NCBI GenBank assembly: GCA_019746355.1
Contig: JAIESC010000081.1
Span: forward strand, 7,149 to 71,148
DNA from: Xanthobacteraceae bacterium
Lineage (GTDB): Bacteria; Pseudomonadota; Alphaproteobacteria; Rhizobiales; Xanthobacteraceae
Direction of reading: 5' to 3'
DNA: 64,000 bases
The notes beneath the pieces were generated by a model, which searched no databases, had not been told where the DNA came from, and worked only from the letters and a program-made list of their open reading frames with translations. Within the stretch, counting starts at the first letter, position 1. Every line of letters begins with the position of its first letter. Positions 25,818 through 34,478 of the stretch are shown here, piece after piece. A program made the position numbers and the translations under genes.

Positions 25818-26761
25818 GCCGCGAGCGTTCCGTCGGCGTGTCTGAGAATCATGATGACCTTTCCGCGTACGTGCCCTGTCTCGGACAGTTCATGCGCGTG
25901 CGCGAAGTCGGTAATCGGCAACAGCTTGTCGACAACCACTCGCAATTCTCCGGCCCTCACCATGCGAAGCAGTCCTTCGAGGATCTCACGTTTAGGAAAG
26001 ATCGGCGCAGGCTTCACCGTTACGTCGAATTCACTGCTTCGATCGATGTATGGCTCGGCATTGAGGCATACCATCAGACCGCCGCGCCTGAGGACCTGAT
26101 AGCTCCGTCGATGCACATCGCCGCCGATGGTGTCCAGCACCACGTCGATGTCTCCAATTTTCGTTTCGAATGCTCCTTGATCATAGGCGATCACTTGTGC
26201 GCCAAGGGAGGCGACAAAGTCGGCATTGCGCTGCGAGCAGGTGGCAAAGACTTCCGCGCCGCGCGAGCGCGCGATCTGGATTGCGAAAACGCCAACACCG
26301 CCGGCGCCAGCGTGGACAAGGACACGCATGCCTTTCGAGAGGTTCGCTGTATCGACGAGCGAAATCCATGCGCTTGTCCCGGCGAGCGGCAATGCTGCAC
26401 CCTCGACAAAGGAAATGTCGTGGGGCAGGACTGCCAGGTTGCCAGTTGGCAGCGCAATCTGCTCAGCCCAGGTCCCCTGACCTCGAGCTGCAAAGAACAG
26501 CACGCGCTTGTCGACCAGCGCCGGATCGGTGTCGCTGCCGACCGCGCGGACGACGCCTGCACCATCGCGGCCCGGTGTCGCGGGAAAGGTGAGGGGAACG
26601 TTTGCCGCGAGACGCCCGGCGCGCAGTTTCCAATCGATGGGATTTAAGCTCGCGGTGTGGACATCGATCAGAACTTGATCTGCCGTGGGCCGCGGTTGGG
26701 GCGCGCTTCGCAGTTGCAGCACGCTGGGAGAGCCGTAGCTATCGAACTGAACCGCACGCAT
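25814..26761 (-). CDS. Zinc-independent MDR oxidoreductase (quinone-reductase-like)
   Basis: This 315-residue medium-chain dehydrogenase/reductase starts MRAVQFDSYGSP. It has HTASLNPIDWKLRAG, TPGRDGAGVV, the nucleotide-binding VHAGAGGVGVFAIQIAR and DVVLDTIGGD. There are no structural or catalytic zinc ligands, as in quinone/enoyl reductases. It should use NADPH to reduce a C=C or quinone. First gene of the minus operon, reading away from the ACAGTATACTGT site. The start at 26761 is chosen for the family N-terminus. Confidence 0.85.
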   Translation of the reverse strand: MRAVQFDSYGSPSVLQLRSAPQPRPTADQVLIDVHTASLNPIDWKLRAGRLAANVPLTFPATPGRDGAGVVRAVGSDTDPALVDKRVLFFAARGQGTWAEQIALPTGNLAVLPHDISFVEGAALPLAGTSAWISLVDTANLSKGMRVLVHAGAGGVGVFAIQIARSRGAEVFATCSQRNADFVASLGAQVIAYDQGAFETKIGDIDVVLDTIGGDVHRRSYQVLRRGGLMVCLNAEPYIDRSSEFDVTVKPAPIFPKREILEGLLRMVRAGELRVVVDKLLPITDFAHAHELSETGHVRGKVIMILRHADGTLAA

Positions 26762-26827
26762 TTCAGGGGTGTCCTGCTCGCCGTGGCCGTCAGAGCCGAA
26801 CAAGGCTTGACGTGCCAATAATAAAAT

Positions 26828-26839
26828 ACAGTATACTGT
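26828..26839. promoter_or_regulatory. Putative GntR operator (perfect palindrome)
   Basis: ACAGTATACTGT sits in an AT-rich patch in the 290-bp divergent promoter region between the two catabolic operons. The same core, TACAGTATACT, recurs at 33291-33301 before the LLM monooxygenase gene. The likely binder is the GntR/FCD regulator encoded at 32528. Confidence 0.65.
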
Positions 26840-27051
26840 TTTGGAAAGGGGTGGGTTCCCGGGGCTCCCAGACCTTTGCGGCCAACGTGATGACGCGCGC
26901 CGTGAGCCTAAGTCTTGTGTCGCTGCATGCAGCCTCAAAGAGGTGCGAAGCCCGCGCGGCTCACAACCAGGCACACCAATTGCAAGTCGGTATATCGACC
27001 GGACGGTTCAACCGCGAGCCGTCAGACCGCGACCAATCGGGAGGCGAGATC

Positions 27052-28593
27052 ATGAGCAGGATGAGTGAACTGACCAAACGCGAGTTCGTGTCGTTGATGA
27101 TGGGATTGCCGGCGACGTCATTTCTTTCGACGGTCGCCGGCGCGCAATCAGCTGCCGGTTTGAACATTGCCTTCATGGCAGACGTGCAGAGCTGGGATCC
27201 GACGGCCGTCACATTTCCGGTCGGTCAGTCCATCTTCAAATGTGTTTTCGATTCGCCGCTGCACTACTCGTCCGAGCAGAAGCTGCAGCCGCGCCAGATC
27301 GTTGCTCGCAAATGGCTGGACGACAATAGCACGCGACTCGAGATCACGCTTCGCAACGACATCTTGTTCCACGACGGCTCAAAGTTGACGACGGAGGACG
27401 TGAAGTACAGCTGGGTCACGCGTCCGCAGAAGGACAAAAGGCTGGCCATTGCCGGCCTCATGCAAGATCTGAAGGATGTCGAGATCATCTCTCCGACACA
27501 GGCCGTGCTGGTTTATTCCAAGCCATCGCCATCTGCCGAGTTCTATCTCGGCTTCCTGACGGTCTATATCCTGCCGAAGTCCTATCACGAGAAGGTCGGC
27601 GATGAAGGCTTCTTGGCCAAGCCGATCGGCGCCGGGCCTTACAAGCTCGTCGACTATCAACGCGGCTCGCGCATCGTGCTGGAGGCATTCGCCAACTATT
27701 GGGGCGGCGTGCCATCGATCAAGAATGTGACTTTTGAGGCATTGCCCGAAGCATCGACCCGTGTGGCCGCGATTGAGGCAGGCCGTGTGGACGTGGCGGT
27801 ACAATTGCCGATCCGCGAGGCAGTTCGTCTGCGATCTAAGCCGGAACTTTCGGTCAGTCTTTTCCCGCAGGCCGAAATCTACATGCTGCAGATTCCGAGC
27901 TATGTGGACACGTTCCAGAACAAGGATGTCCGCACCGCATTGCACATGGCCATCAACAAGAGCGCTTTGGCACGCGGGTTCTTCAACGACGTTGCAAAGC
28001 CGTTGCAGGTGCTGGCGACGCCTGGTTCGAGCGGGGATGTGCCGGGGTACAGCTTTCCATTCGATCCCAAACGGGCGGCGGAATTGATCGAGAAGGCGGG
28101 CTTCTCCAAGGCCAAGCCGTTGCAGATGTCGTTTCTGACGACGAATGGCACGTTCCCGAACGACTACGATATGGCGCGGGCGATCGCCGCGATGTGGCGC
28201 CAGATCAACGTCGACGTGAAGATCGAGGAGATCACGGTCGCGAAATATCTCGAATTGAATCACTCCGCCAAGCTCCCCGGCATCATGCTCTACAGCTGGG
28301 CCAACGCAACGGGCGACCCGGAAAACTATTCCGGCCGAATCCTGAATCCGGCTCTGCGCTTCTCGGCCTGGAAAGAGCCGGCGAATGGCGAGCGCATCGC
28401 AAAGCTCTTCGCAATGAAGCTTGGCGAGGAGCGGTTGGCGGGTTATCGCGCGTTGAACAAGGATGCGTCGGACAATTCCTGGAGCATCCCGCTGCTGCAA
28501 CCGGCCGCAAACATCGTAACCAAGAAGACAGTCGATCTGCCGGCCTATTCGCAGCTCTACATCCTGCCGGCAGAGGCGAAGCGCAAGGCGTAA
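27052..28593 (+). CDS. Peptide/nickel-type ABC transporter substrate-binding protein
   Basis: This 513-residue family-5 solute-binding protein has an N-terminal Tat/Sec leader (TKREFVSLMMGLPATSF). It has LRNDILFHDGSKLTTEDVKYSW and GAGPYKLVDYQRGSRIVLE, then KDVRTALHMAINKSALARG, the SBP_bac_5 core. It delivers the imported compound, not necessarily a peptide, to the permeases downstream. A strong RBS (GGGAGG) precedes the ATG at 27052. The longer frame from 26602 is rejected. First gene of the plus operon. Confidence 0.9.
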   Translation: MSRMSELTKREFVSLMMGLPATSFLSTVAGAQSAAGLNIAFMADVQSWDPTAVTFPVGQSIFKCVFDSPLHYSSEQKLQPRQIVARKWLDDNSTRLEITLRNDILFHDGSKLTTEDVKYSWVTRPQKDKRLAIAGLMQDLKDVEIISPTQAVLVYSKPSPSAEFYLGFLTVYILPKSYHEKVGDEGFLAKPIGAGPYKLVDYQRGSRIVLEAFANYWGGVPSIKNVTFEALPEASTRVAAIEAGRVDVAVQLPIREAVRLRSKPELSVSLFPQAEIYMLQIPSYVDTFQNKDVRTALHMAINKSALARGFFNDVAKPLQVLATPGSSGDVPGYSFPFDPKRAAELIEKAGFSKAKPLQMSFLTTNGTFPNDYDMARAIAAMWRQINVDVKIEEITVAKYLELNHSAKLPGIMLYSWANATGDPENYSGRILNPALRFSAWKEPANGERIAKLFAMKLGEERLAGYRALNKDASDNSWSIPLLQPAANIVTKKTVDLPAYSQLYILPAEAKRKA

Positions 28594-28740
28594 CAGGCCG
28601 ATCCCGGCGTCGTATCCGCGGGGGGCAGGCATACCGCTACCTGACATGGTCAGACCTGCCCTCGTTCGCGTTCGATGGCGGAATACGAACCAAAGACGGC
28701 TCGATGGCGATAGTTCCCGCGTTGAGGAGACGAGGGAGAT

Positions 28741-29760
28741 ATGTTCCAGGCATTGGTCAATGTCGCGATCAGGCGTTTTGCGGCAGCGATTCCGACGGTG
28801 CTCGTGCTGTCGATCGTTGTTTTCTTCGTGCTGCGGGCGCTTCCGGCCGATCCGCTGGCATTGCTGCTGCCGCCGAATGCAACGGAGGCCGATGCCGAGG
28901 CTGTTCGGCAGGCGCTTGGTCTCGATCGCTCGATCGTCTTCCAGTACGTCGTCTGGCTGCGCGATGCACTGCACGGCAATCTCGGCAGCTCGATCTCGTT
29001 TCGTGAGCCGGTGACGCGATTGATCGCCAACGCGTTGCCGGCGACGTTGGAGTTGACGGTTTTCGGCCTGGCGCTGGCCCTGACCATCAGCATTCCCGGG
29101 GGCCTTCTCCTTTACGGAACGCGCGGCACCTTCATCGAGAGCATCCTCGACGTGCTCGTGGTTTGTATGCTCTCGGTGCCGGCGTTTCTGTGGGCGATCT
29201 TTCTCATGCTGGGTTTTGGCGTGATGCTGGGGTGGCTGCCGTTTTCAGGCCGGGTCGATTCCGGTGTTGTCATCCCGAGTGGCGGAACCGGATTCCTGCT
29301 GATCGACTTCGGCACCACGTTGCAGTGGGACCACTGGCGCAATGCTGTCGCGCACTTGATCCTGCCATCCCTTGCGCTGGCTCTTGGCTTCAGTCCGCTC
29401 GTTATTCGCGTGTTGCGGTCGTCGCTGCTGGAAGCTTCGGATGATCATTACGTGACCGTCGCGCGCCAGCGCGGCCTGACGGAGCGGCAGATCATCCTGA
29501 AACACATGTTGGGGAACTCGGCATTGCCGACGATTACGCTGATTGGTGCTCAATTTGGCTTTCTGTTCGGCGGCACGCTGCTGGTCGAGACCATCTTTTC
29601 CTACCCCGGCATTGGCAATCTCATGGTGCAGGCCGTGCGCAACCACGATCTGCCATTGATTCAGGGGATCGCCCTTGTGTTCTGCGTCGTCACGCTGCTG
29701 ATCAACACGGTTGTCGATATCCTCTACGTGGTTCTCAATCCCAAACTTCGTCGCGCCTGA
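28741..29760 (+). CDS. ABC transporter permease (DppB type)
   Basis: This 339-residue inner-membrane permease has about six helices and the DppB pattern: ALPADPLALLLPPNA, GLDRSIVFQYVVWLRDAL, and the EAA-like loop DDHYVTVARQRGLTERQIIL. LFGGTLLVETIFSYPGIG is diagnostic. It pairs with the DppC-type permease that starts one base after its stop. Confidence 0.9.
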   Translation: MFQALVNVAIRRFAAAIPTVLVLSIVVFFVLRALPADPLALLLPPNATEADAEAVRQALGLDRSIVFQYVVWLRDALHGNLGSSISFREPVTRLIANALPATLELTVFGLALALTISIPGGLLLYGTRGTFIESILDVLVVCMLSVPAFLWAIFLMLGFGVMLGWLPFSGRVDSGVVIPSGGTGFLLIDFGTTLQWDHWRNAVAHLILPSLALALGFSPLVIRVLRSSLLEASDDHYVTVARQRGLTERQIILKHMLGNSALPTITLIGAQFGFLFGGTLLVETIFSYPGIGNLMVQAVRNHDLPLIQGIALVFCVVTLLINTVVDILYVVLNPKLRRA

Positions 29761-29761
29761 T

Positions 29762-30688
29762 ATGCAAACACCCATGTCATCGAGCGTTTCGGCGACTGTG
29801 TTGCAGCCGGCCGCCAATCAATGGTCGCTGCTAAAGGCAGCGCTGTGGACCGCCTTCCTCTCGCCGAAGGTGGTCGTCGGCGCGGTTATCGTGGCCATCA
29901 TGGTGATCTGCGCGCTGTTCGGGCCGCAGATCGCGCCCAATGATCCGGCAGACCAGGATCTGGCCAGCATGCTGTTGCCGCCGATGTGGTCAGCCGAGGG
30001 ATTGGCGCAATATCCGTTGGGAACCGACAGTCTCGGTCGCTGCATTCTCTCGCAGATGATCTATGGCGCGCGCGTTGCGCTGCTTGTCGGGTTCTTTGCT
30101 GCGATCGGTGCGATGCTGCTGGGCGCCACGCTCGCCCTGCTCGCCGGCTATTTTGGTGGGTGGGTCGATCGCCTGATCAGCCACCTGGTGGATCTATGGA
30201 TGTCGTTGCCGCCGGTGGTTCTGTCGCTAACGCTGATGGTGGGTTTCGGAACCGGCGTCGGCAATGTGATTCTTTCCATTGTGCTGGTTGACTGGACTCG
30301 TTTCTGCCGTGTGGTCCGGTCCGAAGTCATCGTCGTGCGCCGAAAGGATTTCGTCGCCGCGGCATGGCTTCTGGGATTTAGCGACCTTCGCATCATCATG
30401 CGCGAGATCCTGCCGAGCGTGGCGCCGCTGATCATCACGCTGTTCACGCTTCAGGTCGGCATCGGCGTCATCGTCGAAGCGATCCTGAGCTTCGTGGGAT
30501 TGAGCGTCCCCGCGGACGTGCCGGCCTGGGGGATGATGATCGCCAGCGCCCGCAACTACATGTATCAGGCTCCATGGGGCATATTCCTGCCCATCATCGC
30601 CATCTTTGTCACGGTGCTTGGCTTCAATTTGCTGGGAGAGGGCTTGCGTGTCGCTCTCGATCCGCGTCTGCGCAAGCGGAGCGCGTGA
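29762..30688 (+). CDS. ABC transporter permease (DppC type)
   Basis: This 308-residue permease has a long cytoplasmic N-terminus, then AIMVICALFGPQIAPNDPAD, YPLGTDSLGRCILSQMIYG and an EAA loop RKDFVAAAWLLGFSDLRII. It ends AWGMMIASARNYMYQAPW and LGEGLRVALDPRLR. All are DppC/OppC signatures. The ATG at 29762 follows the upstream stop by one base. Confidence 0.9.
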   Translation: MQTPMSSSVSATVLQPAANQWSLLKAALWTAFLSPKVVVGAVIVAIMVICALFGPQIAPNDPADQDLASMLLPPMWSAEGLAQYPLGTDSLGRCILSQMIYGARVALLVGFFAAIGAMLLGATLALLAGYFGGWVDRLISHLVDLWMSLPPVVLSLTLMVGFGTGVGNVILSIVLVDWTRFCRVVRSEVIVVRRKDFVAAAWLLGFSDLRIIMREILPSVAPLIITLFTLQVGIGVIVEAILSFVGLSVPADVPAWGMMIASARNYMYQAPWGIFLPIIAIFVTVLGFNLLGEGLRVALDPRLRKRSA

Positions 30689-30689
30689 A

Positions 30690-32531
30690 ATGAGCGTGTT
30701 GTCATTCGACAAAGTCACGGTCACGGCCCGCCTTGGCGCCCGCGGCGTCGATGTGCTTCGCGATCTTTCGTTCGATCTCGGGCAGGACGAGATTATCGGA
30801 CTCGTTGGCGAGTCCGGCGCTGGCAAGAGCATGATCGGCCGAACCGTGTCGGGACTTCTGCCGGAGAATTTTTCAGTGTCCTCGGGGGATATCCGCTTCG
30901 ACGGCAAGGATCTGCTGTCGCTCGGCAAAGCCGAGCGTCGTGGTCTGCTGGGAAAAAAGATCGTCTTCATTCCGCAGGAGCCGCTCAGTGCGCTCAATCC
31001 TGTGCGCACCATCGGTGCCCAGTTTGGCGAGCATCTGCAGCATCTGGGTCTCGAAAAGGCGCGCCGTGGCGCCTTGATGATCGAGCGGTTGCGCCAGGTC
31101 GAACTCCGCAATGCCGAAGAGGCGCTGCTGCGGTATCCACATGAATTATCAGGGGGACAATGCCAGCGCGTGCTGATTGCCATGGCGTTCGCCGGCGAGC
31201 CGATGCTCGTAATCGCGGACGAGCCGACGACGGCGCTCGATGTGATGACGCAGGCGCGGATCGTGCGGCTGATTGCAGCGCAGCAGGCGGCCCACCACAC
31301 GGCGCTGCTTTTCATCACCCATGATCTTCGGCTCGCCGCTCACGTGTGCCGCAAAGTCGGAGTGATGTATGCGGGCGATATGGTCGAATTCGGACCGGCG
31401 GCGGCGGTCCTCAAGGCGCCGTCCCATTCCTATACCAAGAGCTTGCTGGCGGCGATGCCCGATCTGACCGGGCCGCGCCGCGTGTTGCCGGCCTTGTCGG
31501 ATCACATGCCGGGGATCGGCAGCTTTGCCGATCTGCCCGGTTGCCGTTTCGCCCCCCGCTGTTCGGTGAAAGACTCGTCTTGCGCCGGGACGCGGCTGCC
31601 GCCTCGTGAGATTGCCGAAGGCCATTGGGTGCGCTGTGCAGAGCGATGCAGTGCCGGCGGGTCGATGGAGGCGGGGGCGTTGCTGGAAACGCCGCAGTCG
31701 GACAAAGGCCGTGGAAATTCTGCGGTGGCGTTCGGCAATGTCAGATTGAGCTATCGGTCTTCGCGAGGCTTTCTCGGGCTGCGGCGTGCGCAGTTCGATG
31801 CGGTCAAGTCGGCGACGTTTTCGGTGCGTGATGGCGAAATTCTCGGCATTGTCGGCGAAAGCGGCAGCGGCAAGACCTCGATCGGGCGTCTGATCGCCGG
31901 ACTCGAACGGCCGAGCGCGGGTACGATCAGCATCGATGGCGAGGATCACGTCCAGGATGGCCGCATCATTCATCTGACGCGACGGGATACGCAATTGATC
32001 TTCCAGGATCCGCAATCGGCGCTTAACCCGCGCCGCAGCGTGTTTCGGTTGTTGACGCAGGCGCTCGAAGCGGGTGCGGGCTACAAGCCCGAAAGCGTGC
32101 GGCGTGATTTTGCCGAGCTTCTGCTGAAAGACATCGGGCTGCCGCCGGACTGCCTGGATCGTTTCCCCTCGCAATTGTCGGGAGGGCAACGGCAGCGGGT
32201 GAATATCGGGCGGGCACTGGGTGCGAACCCGAAACTCGTTGTCGCCGACGAGATCGTATCTGGTCTGGACGTCTCGGTGCAGGCGCACATTCTCAACTGC
32301 CTGCTTGATCTGAATCGTCGTCACGGCCTGACCATGGTGTTCATCAGCCATGATCTCGCGGTCGTGCGGTATCTGTGCTCGCGCGTCCTCATGATGTGTG
32401 GGGGGGAGATCGTGGAGGAGGGCGAGACCGAAGCAGTATTCAGCTGTCCGCGCCATCCTTATACCAAGGCGCTGCTCGAAGCCGTTCCTCCTGAAAGCGC
32501 GGATCGGCCCTGGCCGCCGGTTTTGCAATGA
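30690..32531 (+). CDS. Tandem ABC ATPase (DppD-DppF fusion)
   Basis: This 613-residue protein holds two complete ATPase domains. Domain 1 (~1-320) has Walker A GESGAGKS, signature LSGGQCQRVLIAMA and the oligopeptide C-terminal extension CRFAPRCSVKDSSC. Domain 2 (~350-600) has GESGSGKT, LSGGQRQRVNIGRAL and VVADEIVSGLDVS. One protein thus supplies both ATPases of the peptide-type importer. In domain 2 the Walker B Glu-Pro is replaced by EI. It starts 1 bp after the DppC stop and overlaps gntR by ATGA. Confidence 0.9.
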   Translation: MSVLSFDKVTVTARLGARGVDVLRDLSFDLGQDEIIGLVGESGAGKSMIGRTVSGLLPENFSVSSGDIRFDGKDLLSLGKAERRGLLGKKIVFIPQEPLSALNPVRTIGAQFGEHLQHLGLEKARRGALMIERLRQVELRNAEEALLRYPHELSGGQCQRVLIAMAFAGEPMLVIADEPTTALDVMTQARIVRLIAAQQAAHHTALLFITHDLRLAAHVCRKVGVMYAGDMVEFGPAAAVLKAPSHSYTKSLLAAMPDLTGPRRVLPALSDHMPGIGSFADLPGCRFAPRCSVKDSSCAGTRLPPREIAEGHWVRCAERCSAGGSMEAGALLETPQSDKGRGNSAVAFGNVRLSYRSSRGFLGLRRAQFDAVKSATFSVRDGEILGIVGESGSGKTSIGRLIAGLERPSAGTISIDGEDHVQDGRIIHLTRRDTQLIFQDPQSALNPRRSVFRLLTQALEAGAGYKPESVRRDFAELLLKDIGLPPDCLDRFPSQLSGGQRQRVNIGRALGANPKLVVADEIVSGLDVSVQAHILNCLLDLNRRHGLTMVFISHDLAVVRYLCSRVLMMCGGEIVEEGETEAVFSCPRHPYTKALLEAVPPESADRPWPPVLQ

Positions 32532-33223
32532 GACACAAGATGTTCGACCGCTCAATGAATGTGGATGCCCGTAAGCCCGCGAGGATCGCAAAGGCGAGCC
32601 TGAGCGAGCAGGTCTACGGAGATTTGCGCGAACGGATCCACAAAGGGCAGATCACTTTCGAGGATCGGCTGGTCGACGTGGATATTGCCAAGGACTTCGG
32701 CATTTCGCGCATGCCGGTGCGCGAGGCGTTGTTGCAGCTTGTGCATGACGGCATGCTCGAAAGTACGACGCGCGGCTTCATGCTGCGGCGCTACAGCGAC
32801 GAGGAGATCGACGAAATCTTTGAAATCAGGCTGTTGCTGGAGCCGGCGGCAGCAACGATCGCAGCAAAAAACATGACCGATGCCGCATTGAAAAAAATGG
32901 ACAGTGCGCTTCGTGCGGGTATCAAGGCAGACAAGGCTGGCGATTTTGCGGCATTCGTGGTCGCCAACGCGGCGTTCCGTGGCGGTTGGCTGGCGCAGGT
33001 GCCGAACAAGCAGCTCGTCGCAGCGTTGGCACGCTACATCGATCATGTGCAGATCATCCGGCTTGTGACCCTGTCACAGCCGGCGGTGCGGAGCGATGTT
33101 CTGGTGCGGTTGCGCGCCATTCACGACGCATTTCGTGCTGGCATGTCGGATCGCGTGAATGCGCTGTTCAAGCAGCATGTGAATGCCGCGGTGTCGGCTT
33201 ACAGAACCTATCGCGGGTCCTGA
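32528..33223 (+). CDS. GntR-family (FCD/FadR-type) transcriptional regulator
   Basis: This 231-residue regulator has an N-terminal winged helix (LSEQVYGDLRERIHKG, DFGISRMPVREALLQL) and a C-terminal FCD helical ligand domain with IRLLLEPAAATIAAKN. In FCD domains a D-x-x-F-H segment starts the metal site. Here it is NAAFRGG, so Asp and His are lost, while later His (IHDAF, KQHV) remain. Its start overlaps the ATPase stop, so it is made with the importer. It probably binds the ACAGTATACT sites at 26828 and 33291. Confidence 0.9.
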   Translation: MRHKMFDRSMNVDARKPARIAKASLSEQVYGDLRERIHKGQITFEDRLVDVDIAKDFGISRMPVREALLQLVHDGMLESTTRGFMLRRYSDEEIDEIFEIRLLLEPAAATIAAKNMTDAALKKMDSALRAGIKADKAGDFAAFVVANAAFRGGWLAQVPNKQLVAALARYIDHVQIIRLVTLSQPAVRSDVLVRLRAIHDAFRAGMSDRVNALFKQHVNAAVSAYRTYRGS

Positions 33224-33289
33224 GCGAAAAGACGCTATGGAGCCGTCCGCACGCCGATTGACAGCCGCCGTCTGCGCCCCATAAACTGA

Positions 33290-33303
33290 ATACAGTATAC
33301 TAA
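33290..33303. promoter_or_regulatory. Second putative GntR operator
   Basis: ATACAGTATACTAA lies 21 bp upstream of the LLM monooxygenase ATG. It shares the 10-bp core ACAGTATACT with the palindrome at 26828. An internal promoter for the second half of the plus operon is therefore likely. Confidence 0.6.
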
Positions 33304-33323
33304 TTAAGACCGGGAGAACGAGC

Positions 33324-34424
33324 ATGCCGGTGGTGCAAAACCCGATGTCGGATCCAGCCAATCGGGATTTCAAGCTGGGTGTGTTTTCCGCCAATGCCGA
33401 GCGCGGCCTGAGTTTCACGACTGTGCCCGAAGCCTGGAAAGCCGAATGGGACGACAACGCCTGCGCATGCAAGATCGCCGACCGGGCGGGTATGGACTTC
33501 TTTTTGCCGATCGCGCGCTGGCGCGGCTATGGCGGTTCGACCAAGGTGCGTGAATGGTCGTTTGAGACCTTCACCTGGGCTGCCGGTCTTGCGGCACTCA
33601 CCGAACATATTGCGCTGTTCATGACGGTGCATGTGCCGCTCCTGCATCCGCTCTATGCGGCAAAGGCGCTGGCGACGGTCGACCACATCAGCCACGGGCG
33701 CGCCGGACTCAACATCGTCTGCGGCTGGAATCCGGACGAGTTCGACATGTTCGGTGTGGAGCTGGTGAAAGATGCCTACGTTCAGGCGAAGGAGTGGATC
33801 GACATTATCGTCGAGACCTACAACAGCGACACTCCGATTGATTTTGACGGCCAGCATTACAAGCTGAAAGGAGCAGTAAGCCGTCCGGCTTCGGTGCAAA
33901 AGCCACGACCCGTCACGATGAATGCGGCCTTCGGTCCACCTGGGCGTGACTTCGCTGCCCAGAACTGTGATCATCTGTTCACGAGTTTTACGGATCTCGA
34001 GGTCGGAAAAACTCACATCGCCGATATCAAGAACCGCGCCGCCAAATTCGGCCGCGACATCGGGATCTTCACCGTCGGCCATGTTGTTTGCAGGCCAACG
34101 CAGACGGAAGCCGAGGACTATTACGACTACTTCTCCCGCCAGAAGATCGACGAGGAAGCCGTCGACTACCACATGCGACAGAAGAAGAACTTCAGCCATA
34201 GTCACGAGGATGAGGCCTTCCGGAGTTACAAGCAGCGCTTCGTTGCCGGCACCGGGAGCTATCCGTTGGTCGGTACACCGGAGAAGATCGCTTCAGAGCT
34301 CGAGAAGTTCTCCCAGGCAGGGTTCAACGGCGCTGCGCTTTCTTTCGTCAACTACAAGAATGAGCTTCCGTTTTTTTGCGAGTCGATCATGCCCTTGATG
34401 AGAGAAGCGGGCATCCGCTCATGA
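33324..34424 (+). CDS. LLM-class flavin-dependent monooxygenase (RutA/SsuD-like)
   Basis: This 366-residue luciferase-like monooxygenase starts with FKLGVFSANAERGLSFT and has FFLPIARWRGYGG, LATVDHISHGRAGLNIVCGW and NPDEFDMFG. These match RutA/DszA/SsuD-type enzymes using reduced FMN and O2. A GGGAGAACG RBS and an operator precede the ATG. The reaction in this pathway is likely an oxygenative ring opening or desulfonation. The substrate is not readable. A flavin reductase is not encoded nearby. Confidence 0.9.
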   Translation: MPVVQNPMSDPANRDFKLGVFSANAERGLSFTTVPEAWKAEWDDNACACKIADRAGMDFFLPIARWRGYGGSTKVREWSFETFTWAAGLAALTEHIALFMTVHVPLLHPLYAAKALATVDHISHGRAGLNIVCGWNPDEFDMFGVELVKDAYVQAKEWIDIIVETYNSDTPIDFDGQHYKLKGAVSRPASVQKPRPVTMNAAFGPPGRDFAAQNCDHLFTSFTDLEVGKTHIADIKNRAAKFGRDIGIFTVGHVVCRPTQTEAEDYYDYFSRQKIDEEAVDYHMRQKKNFSHSHEDEAFRSYKQRFVAGTGSYPLVGTPEKIASELEKFSQAGFNGAALSFVNYKNELPFFCESIMPLMREAGIRS

Positions 34425-34478
34425 ACGTCGTCCGTTCGCTGTCAGCCAATCCGCAACCCGTCACCTAGGCGTTGCGTC

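Noticed and set aside
27379..28974. 531-aa minus-strand frame opposite the substrate-binding protein
   Set aside because: Shadow of the SBP_bac_5 gene. No motif.
31149..32591. 480-aa minus-strand frame opposite the double ATPase
   Set aside because: Shadow frame. The plus strand carries complete Walker and signature motifs.
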